This document shows, piece by piece, positions 1 through 5,473 of a stretch of DNA of 6,988 nt. Numbering within the stretch: position 1 is the first letter of the stretch; each line of letters starts with the position of its first letter. The notes under the pieces were generated by a model. That model made no database searches. It was not told the origin of the DNA and saw only the letters and a list, made by a program, of their open reading frames with translations. Origin of the DNA: Galactobacter sp. (lineage in GTDB: Bacteria > Actinomycetota > Actinomycetes > Actinomycetales > Micrococcaceae); NCBI RefSeq assembly GCF_022712295.1, contig NZ_JALAGT010000156.1, positions 1-6,988 on the forward strand, in the 5' to 3' direction. Made by a program: the position numbers and the translations under genes.

Positions 1-88
1 CGTCGAGAACGAACTCAATGGCCGGCCCCGCAAACGGTTAGGATGGCATACGCCCGCGGAACACATGCGGGAGCTCATAGGATCCTGA
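1..88 (+). CDS. IS30-family transposase, C-terminal end (partial, cut by window edge)
   Basis: Reading frame 2 stays open from the left edge to a TGA at 86-88 and encodes about 28 residues. They contain the motif ELNGRPRKRLGW followed by TPAE, the conserved C-terminal signature of IS30-family DDE transposases (usual form ELN-RPRK-LGW-TPAE, at the end of the integrase core). The protein acts in cut-and-paste or circle-mediated transposition of its own element. Only the tail is visible, so it cannot be said whether the gene is intact upstream. A probable IS end follows within 10-40 bp, as expected for IS30 elements, where the transposase fills nearly the whole element. The element sits directly beside the chimeric gene remnant on its right and may have contributed to that rearrangement. 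Confidence 0.82.
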   Translation, partial: VENELNGRPRKRLGWHTPAEHMRELIGS

Positions 89-96
89 ACACCACC

Positions 97-124
97 GGTG
101 TTGCAACAACCGCTAGAAACCGCC
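97..124 (+). repeat. probable right terminal inverted repeat of the IS30-family element
   Basis: Nine bases after the transposase stop begins GGTGTTGCAACAACC, continuing to about 124. This position and a GTTGCAAC-type core are what I expect for the right end of actinobacterial IS30-family elements. The matching left end lies outside the window, so the exact boundary and any target-site duplication cannot be verified. Confidence 0.45.
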
Positions 125-178
125 CACCGTAGTTGTGGTTCACGACCGTAGTTACGCCACGGACGATCCCTGAGAAGA

Positions 179-394
179 TCAGGCGGGGTAGACCTCGCGC
201 AGCAGGCGGGCGGTCTCGGAGGGGGTCTTCCCGACCTTCACGCCTGCGGCCTCGAGGGCCTCCTTCTTGGCCTGGGCCGTTCCGGAGGAGCCGGAGACGA
301 TGGCGCCTGCGTGGCCCATGGTCTTGCCCTCGGGAGCGGTGAAGCCTGCCTTGACCAGGCGGTTCAGCAGGTATTCACCGATGGTGATGCACAC
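179..394 (-). pseudogene. chimeric remnant: start of a ThDP keto-acid decarboxylase joined to the SucD C-terminus
   Basis: This 71-codon ORF has a credible translation start: GTG at 394-392 with a GAGAGG ribosome binding site at 406-401, six bases away. Residues 3-15 (ITIGEYLLNRLVK) resemble the N-terminus of pyruvate/indolepyruvate/phenylpyruvate decarboxylases (typically TVGDYLLDRL), which would normally continue into a GVPGD motif. From about residue 16 the sequence switches to the succinyl-CoA ligase alpha C-terminus: GFTAPEGK, then GHAGAIVSG, containing the histidine phosphorylated in SucD (His28 here), then the final LEAAGVKV region. About 55 of the usual ~290-300 SucD residues remain; the CoA-binding domain is absent. 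The junction lies near 341-349, where both parents could share a short 'GG-TTC' type match. It lies 116 bp downstream of the P450 gene on the same strand. I see no basis for SucD activity. The SucD part is near certain; the decarboxylase part is a short match. Confidence 0.7.
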
Positions 395-492
395 AGTTTT
401 CCTCTCGCGGGGTGGTGCTCGGGGTTGATCGCGGTCGTGGAGGGACCGGCTTCACCACCATGCCTGGTTTCTGCAGTACGCGCGTCCAGCCT

Positions 493-513
493 TGACCGGC
501 CCGGACCCGGTCA
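493..513 (-). terminator. inverted repeat overlapping the P450 stop codon, possible terminator
   Basis: Seven-base arms TGACCGG (493-499) and CCGGTCA (507-513) enclose a seven-base loop. The TGA stop of the P450 fusion gene (513-511) is itself part of one arm. The stem is GC-rich but has no T-run after it on the minus strand, so termination or mRNA 3'-end protection is only possible, not shown. Confidence 0.35.
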
Positions 514-3500
514 GACCGTTGCCGCCTCAAACGCGGCCAATGCATCACCCACCCACTTCAGGGCCACATCGGTCGCGGCATCACCGCTGCCTGCATCGTG
601 ACGCCCATACTCGCCGGTCCTGACGGCGCCCAATTCGCTCAGGGACTGATCGAGCACCTCGGACCCCTTGGAGTACGTGGCTCCGTAGCTGCGGTCACCA
701 AGTCCAAAGACTGCATACCGCAGCCCACTCAGGTCCGGCCGCTGCTGTACCAGTTGGGAATTGAATCCCTGCGCGGATGCGGGAAGTTCACCGTCACCGT
801 AGGTGGAGCACACCAGGAGCAGCGGATGCGAGCGCGGGAGATCACTGAGGTGAGCGGTGGACAGGTCCACGACGTTGGCGTTGTACTTGGCCGAAACCGA
901 CCGAGCCAGTTCCTCTGCCACGAGTTCGGCATTACCGGATTCGGTGGCGAACATGATGGTCACCGGCTGTTTGGGCACGGAGGACACCGGACCAGCCCCC
1001 ACGCTCACGACGTCGGGCCCAGTTCCTTGGCTGGCACGTTCCCCGATCAGGCTGGTCGCGGACCCGGCAATGATGTTGGCTTCGCGAAGGTCCTTCACCT
1101 TGGCCCTGACGCGTCCGGCGGGGGCCTGCTCGCGTTCGTAAGCGTCGATGATGAGCCATCCGTCCCACGTGGTGGCACGGCGGAGTCGAGTGCGGAGGGC
1201 CGCAAGGCCTGGCTTATGGGGATGGGAGGGAAGGTCCACCGAGACCAGCGGGCTGAGGGAGCGGGCGTCAGCGCGCTGAGTCGGGATAGTTCCTCGCGGG
1301 CCGCGGCGGGCCCACCCGGCCACATAGAGGCCCGGCTCGATTCGGCCGGTTTCCTGGGCCCGCGCGTCCGGTGAGACCAGGTTTTCGTCGGGTGCTGCGG
1401 TGAAACCGATGGCGGTGAGGACGCTGCTCAACGCAAGGTGAGTCCGAGCACCATCTGCGCGGCGCAACGTCAACGCTTCGACGTGGTTGGTCGAGTCGCG
1501 TTCAATCCGTTCTGGGCTGGAGCCGAACCACCATTCAACGGTGATGCGCGAGGACTCTGCCTCGTTGCGTTCCGAGGTGGCGTTCAGCAGCGCCGCGACC
1601 TCTTTGGAACGCGGATCCTCTCCGAGTTCGGCAGCCGTGACGCCGTGAACCCGGTGTTCCAAGCCCGGCAATTCAGCGATCTCCCTGAACATGACCGGAT
1701 CGAATTTTGCCCCCGCTGGCAGGGAACGACCCACCACATGGATGGTGCGCAACTCACCCGTGAGGGTGGCGTGTGCCGAGTCGTCCACGTCGGATCCCTC
1801 CAACTGGTCCGTGGTCTTGCTCAGCAGCCGCACCAAGTCCATGGCGACATTGCCCATGCCCACCACTGCGGTACAGGACCCCAAGGATTGGGCGGCAGCC
1901 CCGGGATGCGCATTGAGTGCGCGGGTCACCTCACCGGCACCGAAGACGCCCGCAGCCTGACCGTCTCCGGCACCAGCGCCAGGAATATCCAGGGCCACGT
2001 CCCGGTGCAGTCCGGTCGCCACCACCACCGCATCGAACGTGGCACGAAGTTCATCCAAACCCACCTGACTCGTGGAGGCATCCGCGTCCGTGGCGACCTC
2101 GCGAGTGACGTTGACGGCCCCGAGGTAAGTGACGTTCTCGGTTTCGAAGAGCCGGTTGAACTGGGAGGCAATAGCCTTGGTGCCCTGGTGATCCGGAGCC
2201 ACACCGGAACGGATCAGACCGTGCGGTGTGGGAGAGGCATCCAAGACAGCAATCTCGGCATCAGGTAGTTCATGGCGCAGCGCCTGGGCACTGTAGAGGC
2301 CGGCCGGCCCCGCTCCGACCACGGCAATTTTCGGTTGCTCCACGCGGGACGTGGCCCCGGCGTCGTCCCCGAGGCCAACGGCCGCCGAGAAGGACTTCGT
2401 CTCATTCCACACCACAGGCAGGCTGGTCATCCCACGGAAGACCCAGCCACCTGCTGTTGCGGGACGATCGGGGTCGTGACGCAGGTGAGTCAAGGTGGTG
2501 AACAGTTTCGGCAGGGCCACTGTCGCAACCTCAGACTTGGCGATCCAGGCACCCAAACAGACGTGAATACCCTTACCGAAAGCCAAGTGAGCGCCTTCTC
2601 CACTGCGGGTGGCATCGAAACGTGCAGGGTCCTTCCACTGGGTGGTGTCGCGATTGGCGGAGAGCAAGCAGATCCCCAGTTTGGCTCCGGCGGGAAGCCG
2701 GATTCCCTGCAACACGGTGTCCCGAGTGGTCTGGCGCGAGTACATGCCGATGGGTGCTACCCAGCGGATAGCTTCTTCGAAGACCTCGTCCCAGCTGATG
2801 CGTCCGCTTTCGACGAGCATGCGTTGCCCGGAGTCTGCCAGCAGGGCGTGAGCCGCAACACCGATGGCGTCGCGTGGCTCATTGAGTCCTCCGCCAATGG
2901 TCATCTTCACGTTGGCGCGGATGGACTCCAACGGCATCTGCGCGCCCGGCAGCCCCAGCAGAGTGGAGAGCAGGGAGGCGTCCGGGTGCTTGCTGTGCCA
3001 AGCGATCATTTCGTCGAGGGCGTCGTCGACCTCATTGAAGGAGGCCTCACCCTTGGCCCATACGTCGGGGTCGTTCGCGTAGTTTCCGGTGGCATCGATC
3101 AGGGTCTGCGACCAGCGCTGCAGATCGGCGGCCGTGGCGTTGTGCAGTCCGATCACGGCCCTCAGGTTTTCGGCAGCATAGGGTGCTGCGAAATCCCAGA
3201 CCACATCGTGACCTGGGCCCATTTCGCGGAATCGCTTCAGGTATTTTTCGGCGTTGGCTTCGAAGACGGGTAGCCACGTGCGCTTGACGACGCTGGGGCG
3301 CAGCACGGGTTGCCAGGACCGGCGCTCCACCTGGTGGTCGGGGTCGTCCTTGCGCAACATGGAGTGGCCCATGGCTCGCTTCATGAGGCTGCCTTCTTCG
3401 TCGGCGGAGAAGGTTTCCTTGTTCATCTCGGTGTCGTGGACGGCCGCGTAAGAGGTGACGAGATAGCGGTTGACCGCCGGGACCCAGTGGACTCCGCCCT

Positions 3501-3600
3501 CCGCCCTCAGCCGTTCAAAGATCGGGAACGGGTCGCGATAGAGCTCGTCAATGGTGACCCAGTCGGCGACGGGGGCCTGCCTTCCGTGGAGGGTGGACAT
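511..3600 (-). CDS. self-sufficient cytochrome P450 fused to adrenodoxin-reductase-like reductase and flavodoxin
   Basis: Predicted cytosolic monooxygenase of 1029 aa passing electrons NAD(P)H to FAD to FMN to heme in one chain. Domain 1, residues 1-400 (3600-2401), is a P450: I-helix GGGLNEPRD at 236-244, ExxR at 276-279, heme loop FGKGIHVCLG at 341-350 with Cys348 as thiolate ligand. Domain 2, about 421-830 (2340-1111), resembles adrenodoxin reductase/FprA: FAD motif GAGPAG at 429-434, NADP motif GMGNVAMD at 581-588, and the C-terminal GLYVAGWARRGPRG at 757-770. Domain 3, about 879-1029 (966-511), is a flavodoxin: phosphate loop ATESGNAE at 885-892, FMN loops STYGDGE at 932-938 and FGLGDRSYG at 965-973. 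Linkers are about 20 and 33 residues. The I-helix lacks the usual acid-Thr pair, as in GcoA-type (CYP255) O-demethylases, and the domain end (GGWVFRGMTSLPVVW) also resembles GcoA. Start chosen by AAGGA nine bases upstream. Fold and electron path are well supported; substrate is unknown. Confidence 0.93.
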   Translation of the reverse strand: MSTLHGRQAPVADWVTIDELYRDPFPIFERLRAEGGVHWVPAVNRYLVTSYAAVHDTEMNKETFSADEEGSLMKRAMGHSMLRKDDPDHQVERRSWQPVLRPSVVKRTWLPVFEANAEKYLKRFREMGPGHDVVWDFAAPYAAENLRAVIGLHNATAADLQRWSQTLIDATGNYANDPDVWAKGEASFNEVDDALDEMIAWHSKHPDASLLSTLLGLPGAQMPLESIRANVKMTIGGGLNEPRDAIGVAAHALLADSGQRMLVESGRISWDEVFEEAIRWVAPIGMYSRQTTRDTVLQGIRLPAGAKLGICLLSANRDTTQWKDPARFDATRSGEGAHLAFGKGIHVCLGAWIAKSEVATVALPKLFTTLTHLRHDPDRPATAGGWVFRGMTSLPVVWNETKSFSAAVGLGDDAGATSRVEQPKIAVVGAGPAGLYSAQALRHELPDAEIAVLDASPTPHGLIRSGVAPDHQGTKAIASQFNRLFETENVTYLGAVNVTREVATDADASTSQVGLDELRATFDAVVVATGLHRDVALDIPGAGAGDGQAAGVFGAGEVTRALNAHPGAAAQSLGSCTAVVGMGNVAMDLVRLLSKTTDQLEGSDVDDSAHATLTGELRTIHVVGRSLPAGAKFDPVMFREIAELPGLEHRVHGVTAAELGEDPRSKEVAALLNATSERNEAESSRITVEWWFGSSPERIERDSTNHVEALTLRRADGARTHLALSSVLTAIGFTAAPDENLVSPDARAQETGRIEPGLYVAGWARRGPRGTIPTQRADARSLSPLVSVDLPSHPHKPGLAALRTRLRRATTWDGWLIIDAYEREQAPAGRVRAKVKDLREANIIAGSATSLIGERASQGTGPDVVSVGAGPVSSVPKQPVTIMFATESGNAELVAEELARSVSAKYNANVVDLSTAHLSDLPRSHPLLLVCSTYGDGELPASAQGFNSQLVQQRPDLSGLRYAVFGLGDRSYGATYSKGSEVLDQSLSELGAVRTGEYGRHDAGSGDAATDVALKWVGDALAAFEAATV

Positions 3601-3603
3601 CTC

Positions 3604-3619
3604 AACACTTCCTTGTGTT
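3604..3619 (-). promoter_or_regulatory. P450 ribosome binding site placed in a small hairpin loop
   Basis: On the minus strand the leader of the P450 gene reads AACAC-AAGGAA-GTGTT just before the ATG at 3600. The Shine-Dalgarno AAGGA lies exactly in the six-base loop of a five-base-pair stem. It decides the start of the P450 gene. The stem is short and AU-rich for this genome, so it may be chance or may present the ribosome binding site in an accessible loop. Confidence 0.4.
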
Positions 3620-3668
3620 CGTGACTTGGGGTGTGGTGGGCCTTGATTGCCCCACGGTGATGGACGGG

Positions 3669-4157
3669 TCAGCGGCGGTGGATCACCAGGTTGTCCAGAA
3701 CCGTCCCTGCCGGATAGCGCTCGAAGAAGAGGTCGGATCCGGCATCGGTGAGGCGGGGCTGATACGTCCGCGTTGCTGCGGATGGGGCCGCCTCGGGGAC
3801 TGAGACGAGCCGGGCCAGCTGCAGCCGACCGCCGGGGCTGATGGTGTCGGCGATCTCTATGGTCCGAGGACGGGAGCCGGTGGCGGCCAGGACGGTGGGA
3901 TCGGTGATGTTGATGCAGAGCAGGCCATGGTGTCCGTTGAAGCTGACGGTTCCGCTGAATGACTCGGTGCCGGCGTTGTCAGTCCCGGCTGAGGGGAAGA
4001 AGAAGCCGTCGTCGGTACTCCGGGCCCCGTCGGAAACGTGGACGCGCCCGTCTGGCATGGCCTCGATGTAGTCCACGAAGCTGGCCTTGATCCTCCAGAC
4101 CAGACCGGCCTCGGTGATGGTGTCTGCCTCAACAACGCTTGCGGCGGCGATGGACAT
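3669..4157 (-). CDS. leaderless stand-alone HtaA-domain (heme-binding) protein
   Basis: A 162-aa protein consisting almost entirely of one HtaA domain. Visible signatures in order: LVWRIKASFVDYI at 19-31 (Trp21 and Tyr30, the tyrosine position that ligates heme in corynebacterial HtaA), DGFFFPSAG at 50-58, FSGTVSFNGHHGLL at 67-80 (His76/His77, the conserved histidine region), IEIAD at 100-104, and the closing LTDAGSDLFFERYPAGTVLDNL at 136-157. Known HtaA proteins are secreted or membrane-anchored and bind hemin during heme uptake. Here I see no signal peptide, lipobox, sortase signal or transmembrane segment, so the protein should be cytosolic. Start at 4157 is supported by a GGGGAAAGG purine tract eight bases upstream; the frame stays open to 4358 but that part looks non-coding. 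The gene lies 68 bp upstream of the P450 gene on the same strand, so co-transcription is likely. Heme delivery to, or assembly of, the P450 is inference; binding of another ligand is possible. Confidence 0.85.
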   Translation of the reverse strand: MSIAAASVVEADTITEAGLVWRIKASFVDYIEAMPDGRVHVSDGARSTDDGFFFPSAGTDNAGTESFSGTVSFNGHHGLLCINITDPTVLAATGSRPRTIEIADTISPGGRLQLARLVSVPEAAPSAATRTYQPRLTDAGSDLFFERYPAGTVLDNLVIHRR

Positions 4158-4232
4158 GAGTTCGGCCTTTCCCCTGCAGCTGTCAGTACGGTCTTCTCGG
4201 TGCGTGCCAAGGGTGGAAATAGCCCAGCTCCC

Positions 4233-4261
4233 TTGACTCCCATTACTGTGGTCCACAACAT
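4233..4261 (+). promoter_or_regulatory. candidate promoter for the lysR gene
   Basis: TTGACT at 4233-4238 (five of six consensus -35 bases) is followed after 17 bp by CAACAT at 4256-4261 (three of six -10 bases). It would give a leader of roughly 80 bases before the LysR start. The palindrome and the T-N11-A box overlap its spacer and -10 region, so regulator binding could give autorepression. The weak -10 limits confidence. Confidence 0.4.
4247..4257. repeat. 11-bp palindrome TGTGG-T-CCACA, candidate operator
   Basis: Perfect five-base arms around a single central T, centred at 4252, between the presumed -35 and -10 of the lysR promoter. It contains the first of the phased CCAC motifs. An operator role is inference from location. 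Confidence 0.4.
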
Positions 4262-4273
4262 ATCCACTGGTAA
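4261..4273. promoter_or_regulatory. candidate LysR-type box (T-N11-A with dyad CCA-C-TGG)
   Basis: The 13 bases TATCCACTGGTAA fit the LysR-family T-N11-A consensus, with the outer T and A and an internal dyad CCA-C-TGG centred on 4267. The site lies 15 bp from the centre of the neighbouring palindrome and shares the CCAC core with it. It is 77 bp upstream of the regulator's start codon and 104 bp upstream of the htaA start, a usual place for the recognition site of a divergently acting regulator. Confidence 0.5.
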
Positions 4274-4349
4274 ACCACGAACTAGTGCGCAATATCCACG
4301 CTCTGGTCGATGTGTTGCCCGATGGAGGCCTTACGTCAAGGAGGACGCA

Positions 4350-5267
4350 ATGTCGCACTACACCCTGCGCCAGCTCGAATGCTTCGTCTCAGTCGCAGAA
4401 GAGGGCAGCATCAATGCCGCGGCAACCCGCATGTTTTCGTCAGCCTCTGCCATCTCCTCTTCGGTCACCTCACTCGAGGACGCACTGGACACACAATTGC
4501 TGGTGCGTCGCAAGGCACACGGGGTGACGCTCACGCCATCGGGCAGATTTGTCCTGACCAAGGCGCGCAGGCTCCTCCAGGAAGCCGCCGAGATGGAACG
4601 CGACGCCAGCAGCGCGGGCGAGGACCTGCGCGGTGCCGTCACGGTGGGATGCTATGCCACGCTGGCACCAAGCCTGCTGGGACGGCTGATTCACGAATAC
4701 ACCACGCGATACCCGCTGGTGGATGTGAGTTTTGTCCACGGCGCCCAGCCTCAGCTCCTGACCGAGCTGCACGCGGGCAAAGTTGACCTGCTCTTTTCCT
4801 ACGACCTGCAGATCGGCCCAGAACTTCACCACCGCACCCTCTACAAGGCCCACGCCAACGTGGTTTGCTCCCCCGAGCACCCACTGGCGCAAGCTGAAGA
4901 ACTGACACTGGCCCTGCTTGCACAACATCCCATGATCATGTTGGACATGGCGCCCAGCCGCGAGAACACCTTGCGGCTTTTTTCCCGGCTGAACCTGACC
5001 CCCAGGGTTCGCTTCCGCACCAGCGACTTCGAACTGACCCGCTCGTTGGTTGGCCGCAATCTCGGATGGGCCATTCTGGTGCAGACGCCCTCGCATCCTG
5101 TCACCTTCGAGGGATTGCCGCTCATGGTCCGACCGCTGCCAGAAGATGTCGACGGGGTGTCTGTCACGGTTGCCTGGCCCAGCCAGTCACGGCTCTCCCG
5201 AGCGGGAACCGCGATGGTGCAGTTGGCTGAAGAGCTTTTTGGCCAGGAGACTCCGGTTCCACACTAA
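4350..5267 (+). CDS. LysR-family transcriptional regulator
   Basis: A 305-aa protein of standard LysR-type length. Residues 5-63 form the winged helix-turn-helix: LRQLECFVSVAEEGSINAAA at 6-25, the recognition-helix segment SASAISSSVTSLEDAL at 31-46, and the wing QLLVRRKAHGVTLTPSG at 49-65. A linker helix follows, and residues about 94-298 are the periplasmic-binding-protein-like effector domain, with the typical AVTVGCYATLAP opening at 96-107 and the VDLLFSYD strand at 145-152. The ATG at 4350 is fixed by a strong AAGGAGGA at 4338-4345; an upstream extension of the frame is non-coding. It is divergent from htaA-P450 and 206 bp upstream of the co-oriented transporter, so it most likely controls one or both. 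The expected role is ligand-dependent activation of the P450 operon and autoregulation. The ligand is unknown; a substrate or product of the P450 is the natural guess. Confidence 0.93.
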   Translation: MSHYTLRQLECFVSVAEEGSINAAATRMFSSASAISSSVTSLEDALDTQLLVRRKAHGVTLTPSGRFVLTKARRLLQEAAEMERDASSAGEDLRGAVTVGCYATLAPSLLGRLIHEYTTRYPLVDVSFVHGAQPQLLTELHAGKVDLLFSYDLQIGPELHHRTLYKAHANVVCSPEHPLAQAEELTLALLAQHPMIMLDMAPSRENTLRLFSRLNLTPRVRFRTSDFELTRSLVGRNLGWAILVQTPSHPVTFEGLPLMVRPLPEDVDGVSVTVAWPSQSRLSRAGTAMVQLAEELFGQETPVPH

Positions 5268-5473
5268 AACCGTGCTTTATAGGCACTTTCTCCCGCTTTA
5301 CTCGATGTTGTGGCCTGCTTCACACTCAGTACCTGGACGTCATCGCGTCCTACGGTCTACGGCGATCGACTGGATGCCTTCCATACGGACGGTGCCGCAA
5401 GCTCACCCGCGGTAGGCCCTCACTCGACCATCAAGCTCCCCACATCACCAGCATCCAGCCTCAGGAGATCCTC
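5268..5473. other. intergenic region between lysR and the MHS transporter
   Basis: This 206-bp gap contains no supportable gene. Just after the LysR stop is an AT-rich patch with GTGC-TTTATAG-GCAC (four-base arms), too weak to call a terminator. An inverted repeat GGACG (5335-5339) and CGTCC (5346-5350) with a six-base loop is the best candidate operator or hairpin. I see no convincing -35/-10 pair. The gap is long enough for the transporter to have its own promoter. Confidence 0.5.

Larger units (their letters stand above)
4158..4349. promoter_or_regulatory. divergent control region between the htaA-P450 operon and the lysR gene
   Basis: This 192-bp stretch separates two divergent start codons, the standard layout for a LysR-type regulator and its target operon. 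Its centre is AT-richer than the flanking genes. It holds a T-N11-A box, an 11-bp palindrome and four CCAC motifs starting at 4253, 4264, 4275 and 4296 (offsets 11, 22 and 43 bp, close to whole helical turns). The octamer ATATCCAC occurs at 4260-4267 and again at 4292-4299, 32 bp apart. These repeats are well placed for regulator binding. No strong sigma70 promoter is visible on the minus strand for htaA, which fits an activator-dependent promoter. Confidence 0.7.

Noticed and set aside
126..153. Nine-base direct repeat ACCGTAGTT (126-134 and 145-153) beside the IS end
   Set aside because: Both copies are on the same side of the element and are longer than the 2-3 bp duplications usual for IS30; most likely chance or relic sequence.
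598..2268. Two plus-strand open frames (598-1374 and 1438-2268) opposite the reductase and flavodoxin domains
   Set aside because: No recognisable motifs and low-complexity composition; mirror frames of the real minus-strand gene.
2272..3273. Long plus-strand open frame (333 codons) opposite the P450 gene
   Set aside because: It lies entirely antisense to well-conserved P450 motifs, its translation has no recognisable domain, and such frames are common opposite high-GC genes.
3636..3655. Hairpin GTGGG/CCCAC between htaA and the P450 gene
   Set aside because: Five base pairs with a ten-base loop and no T-run; too weak to call a terminator, and it would contradict the likely co-transcription.
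4038..4349. Upstream start for the LysR protein
   Set aside because: The added residues overlap htaA antisense and precede the canonical LysR N-terminus; the ATG at 4350 has a near-perfect AAGGAGGA.
4158..4358. N-terminal extension of the HtaA protein to a start at 4358
   Set aside because: The extension runs through the divergent promoter into the lysR start, has no signal-peptide character, and the ATG at 4157 has a good ribosome binding site.
4470..5096. Minus-strand open frame of 208 codons inside the lysR gene
   Set aside because: Antisense to a clear LysR protein and without recognisable domains.
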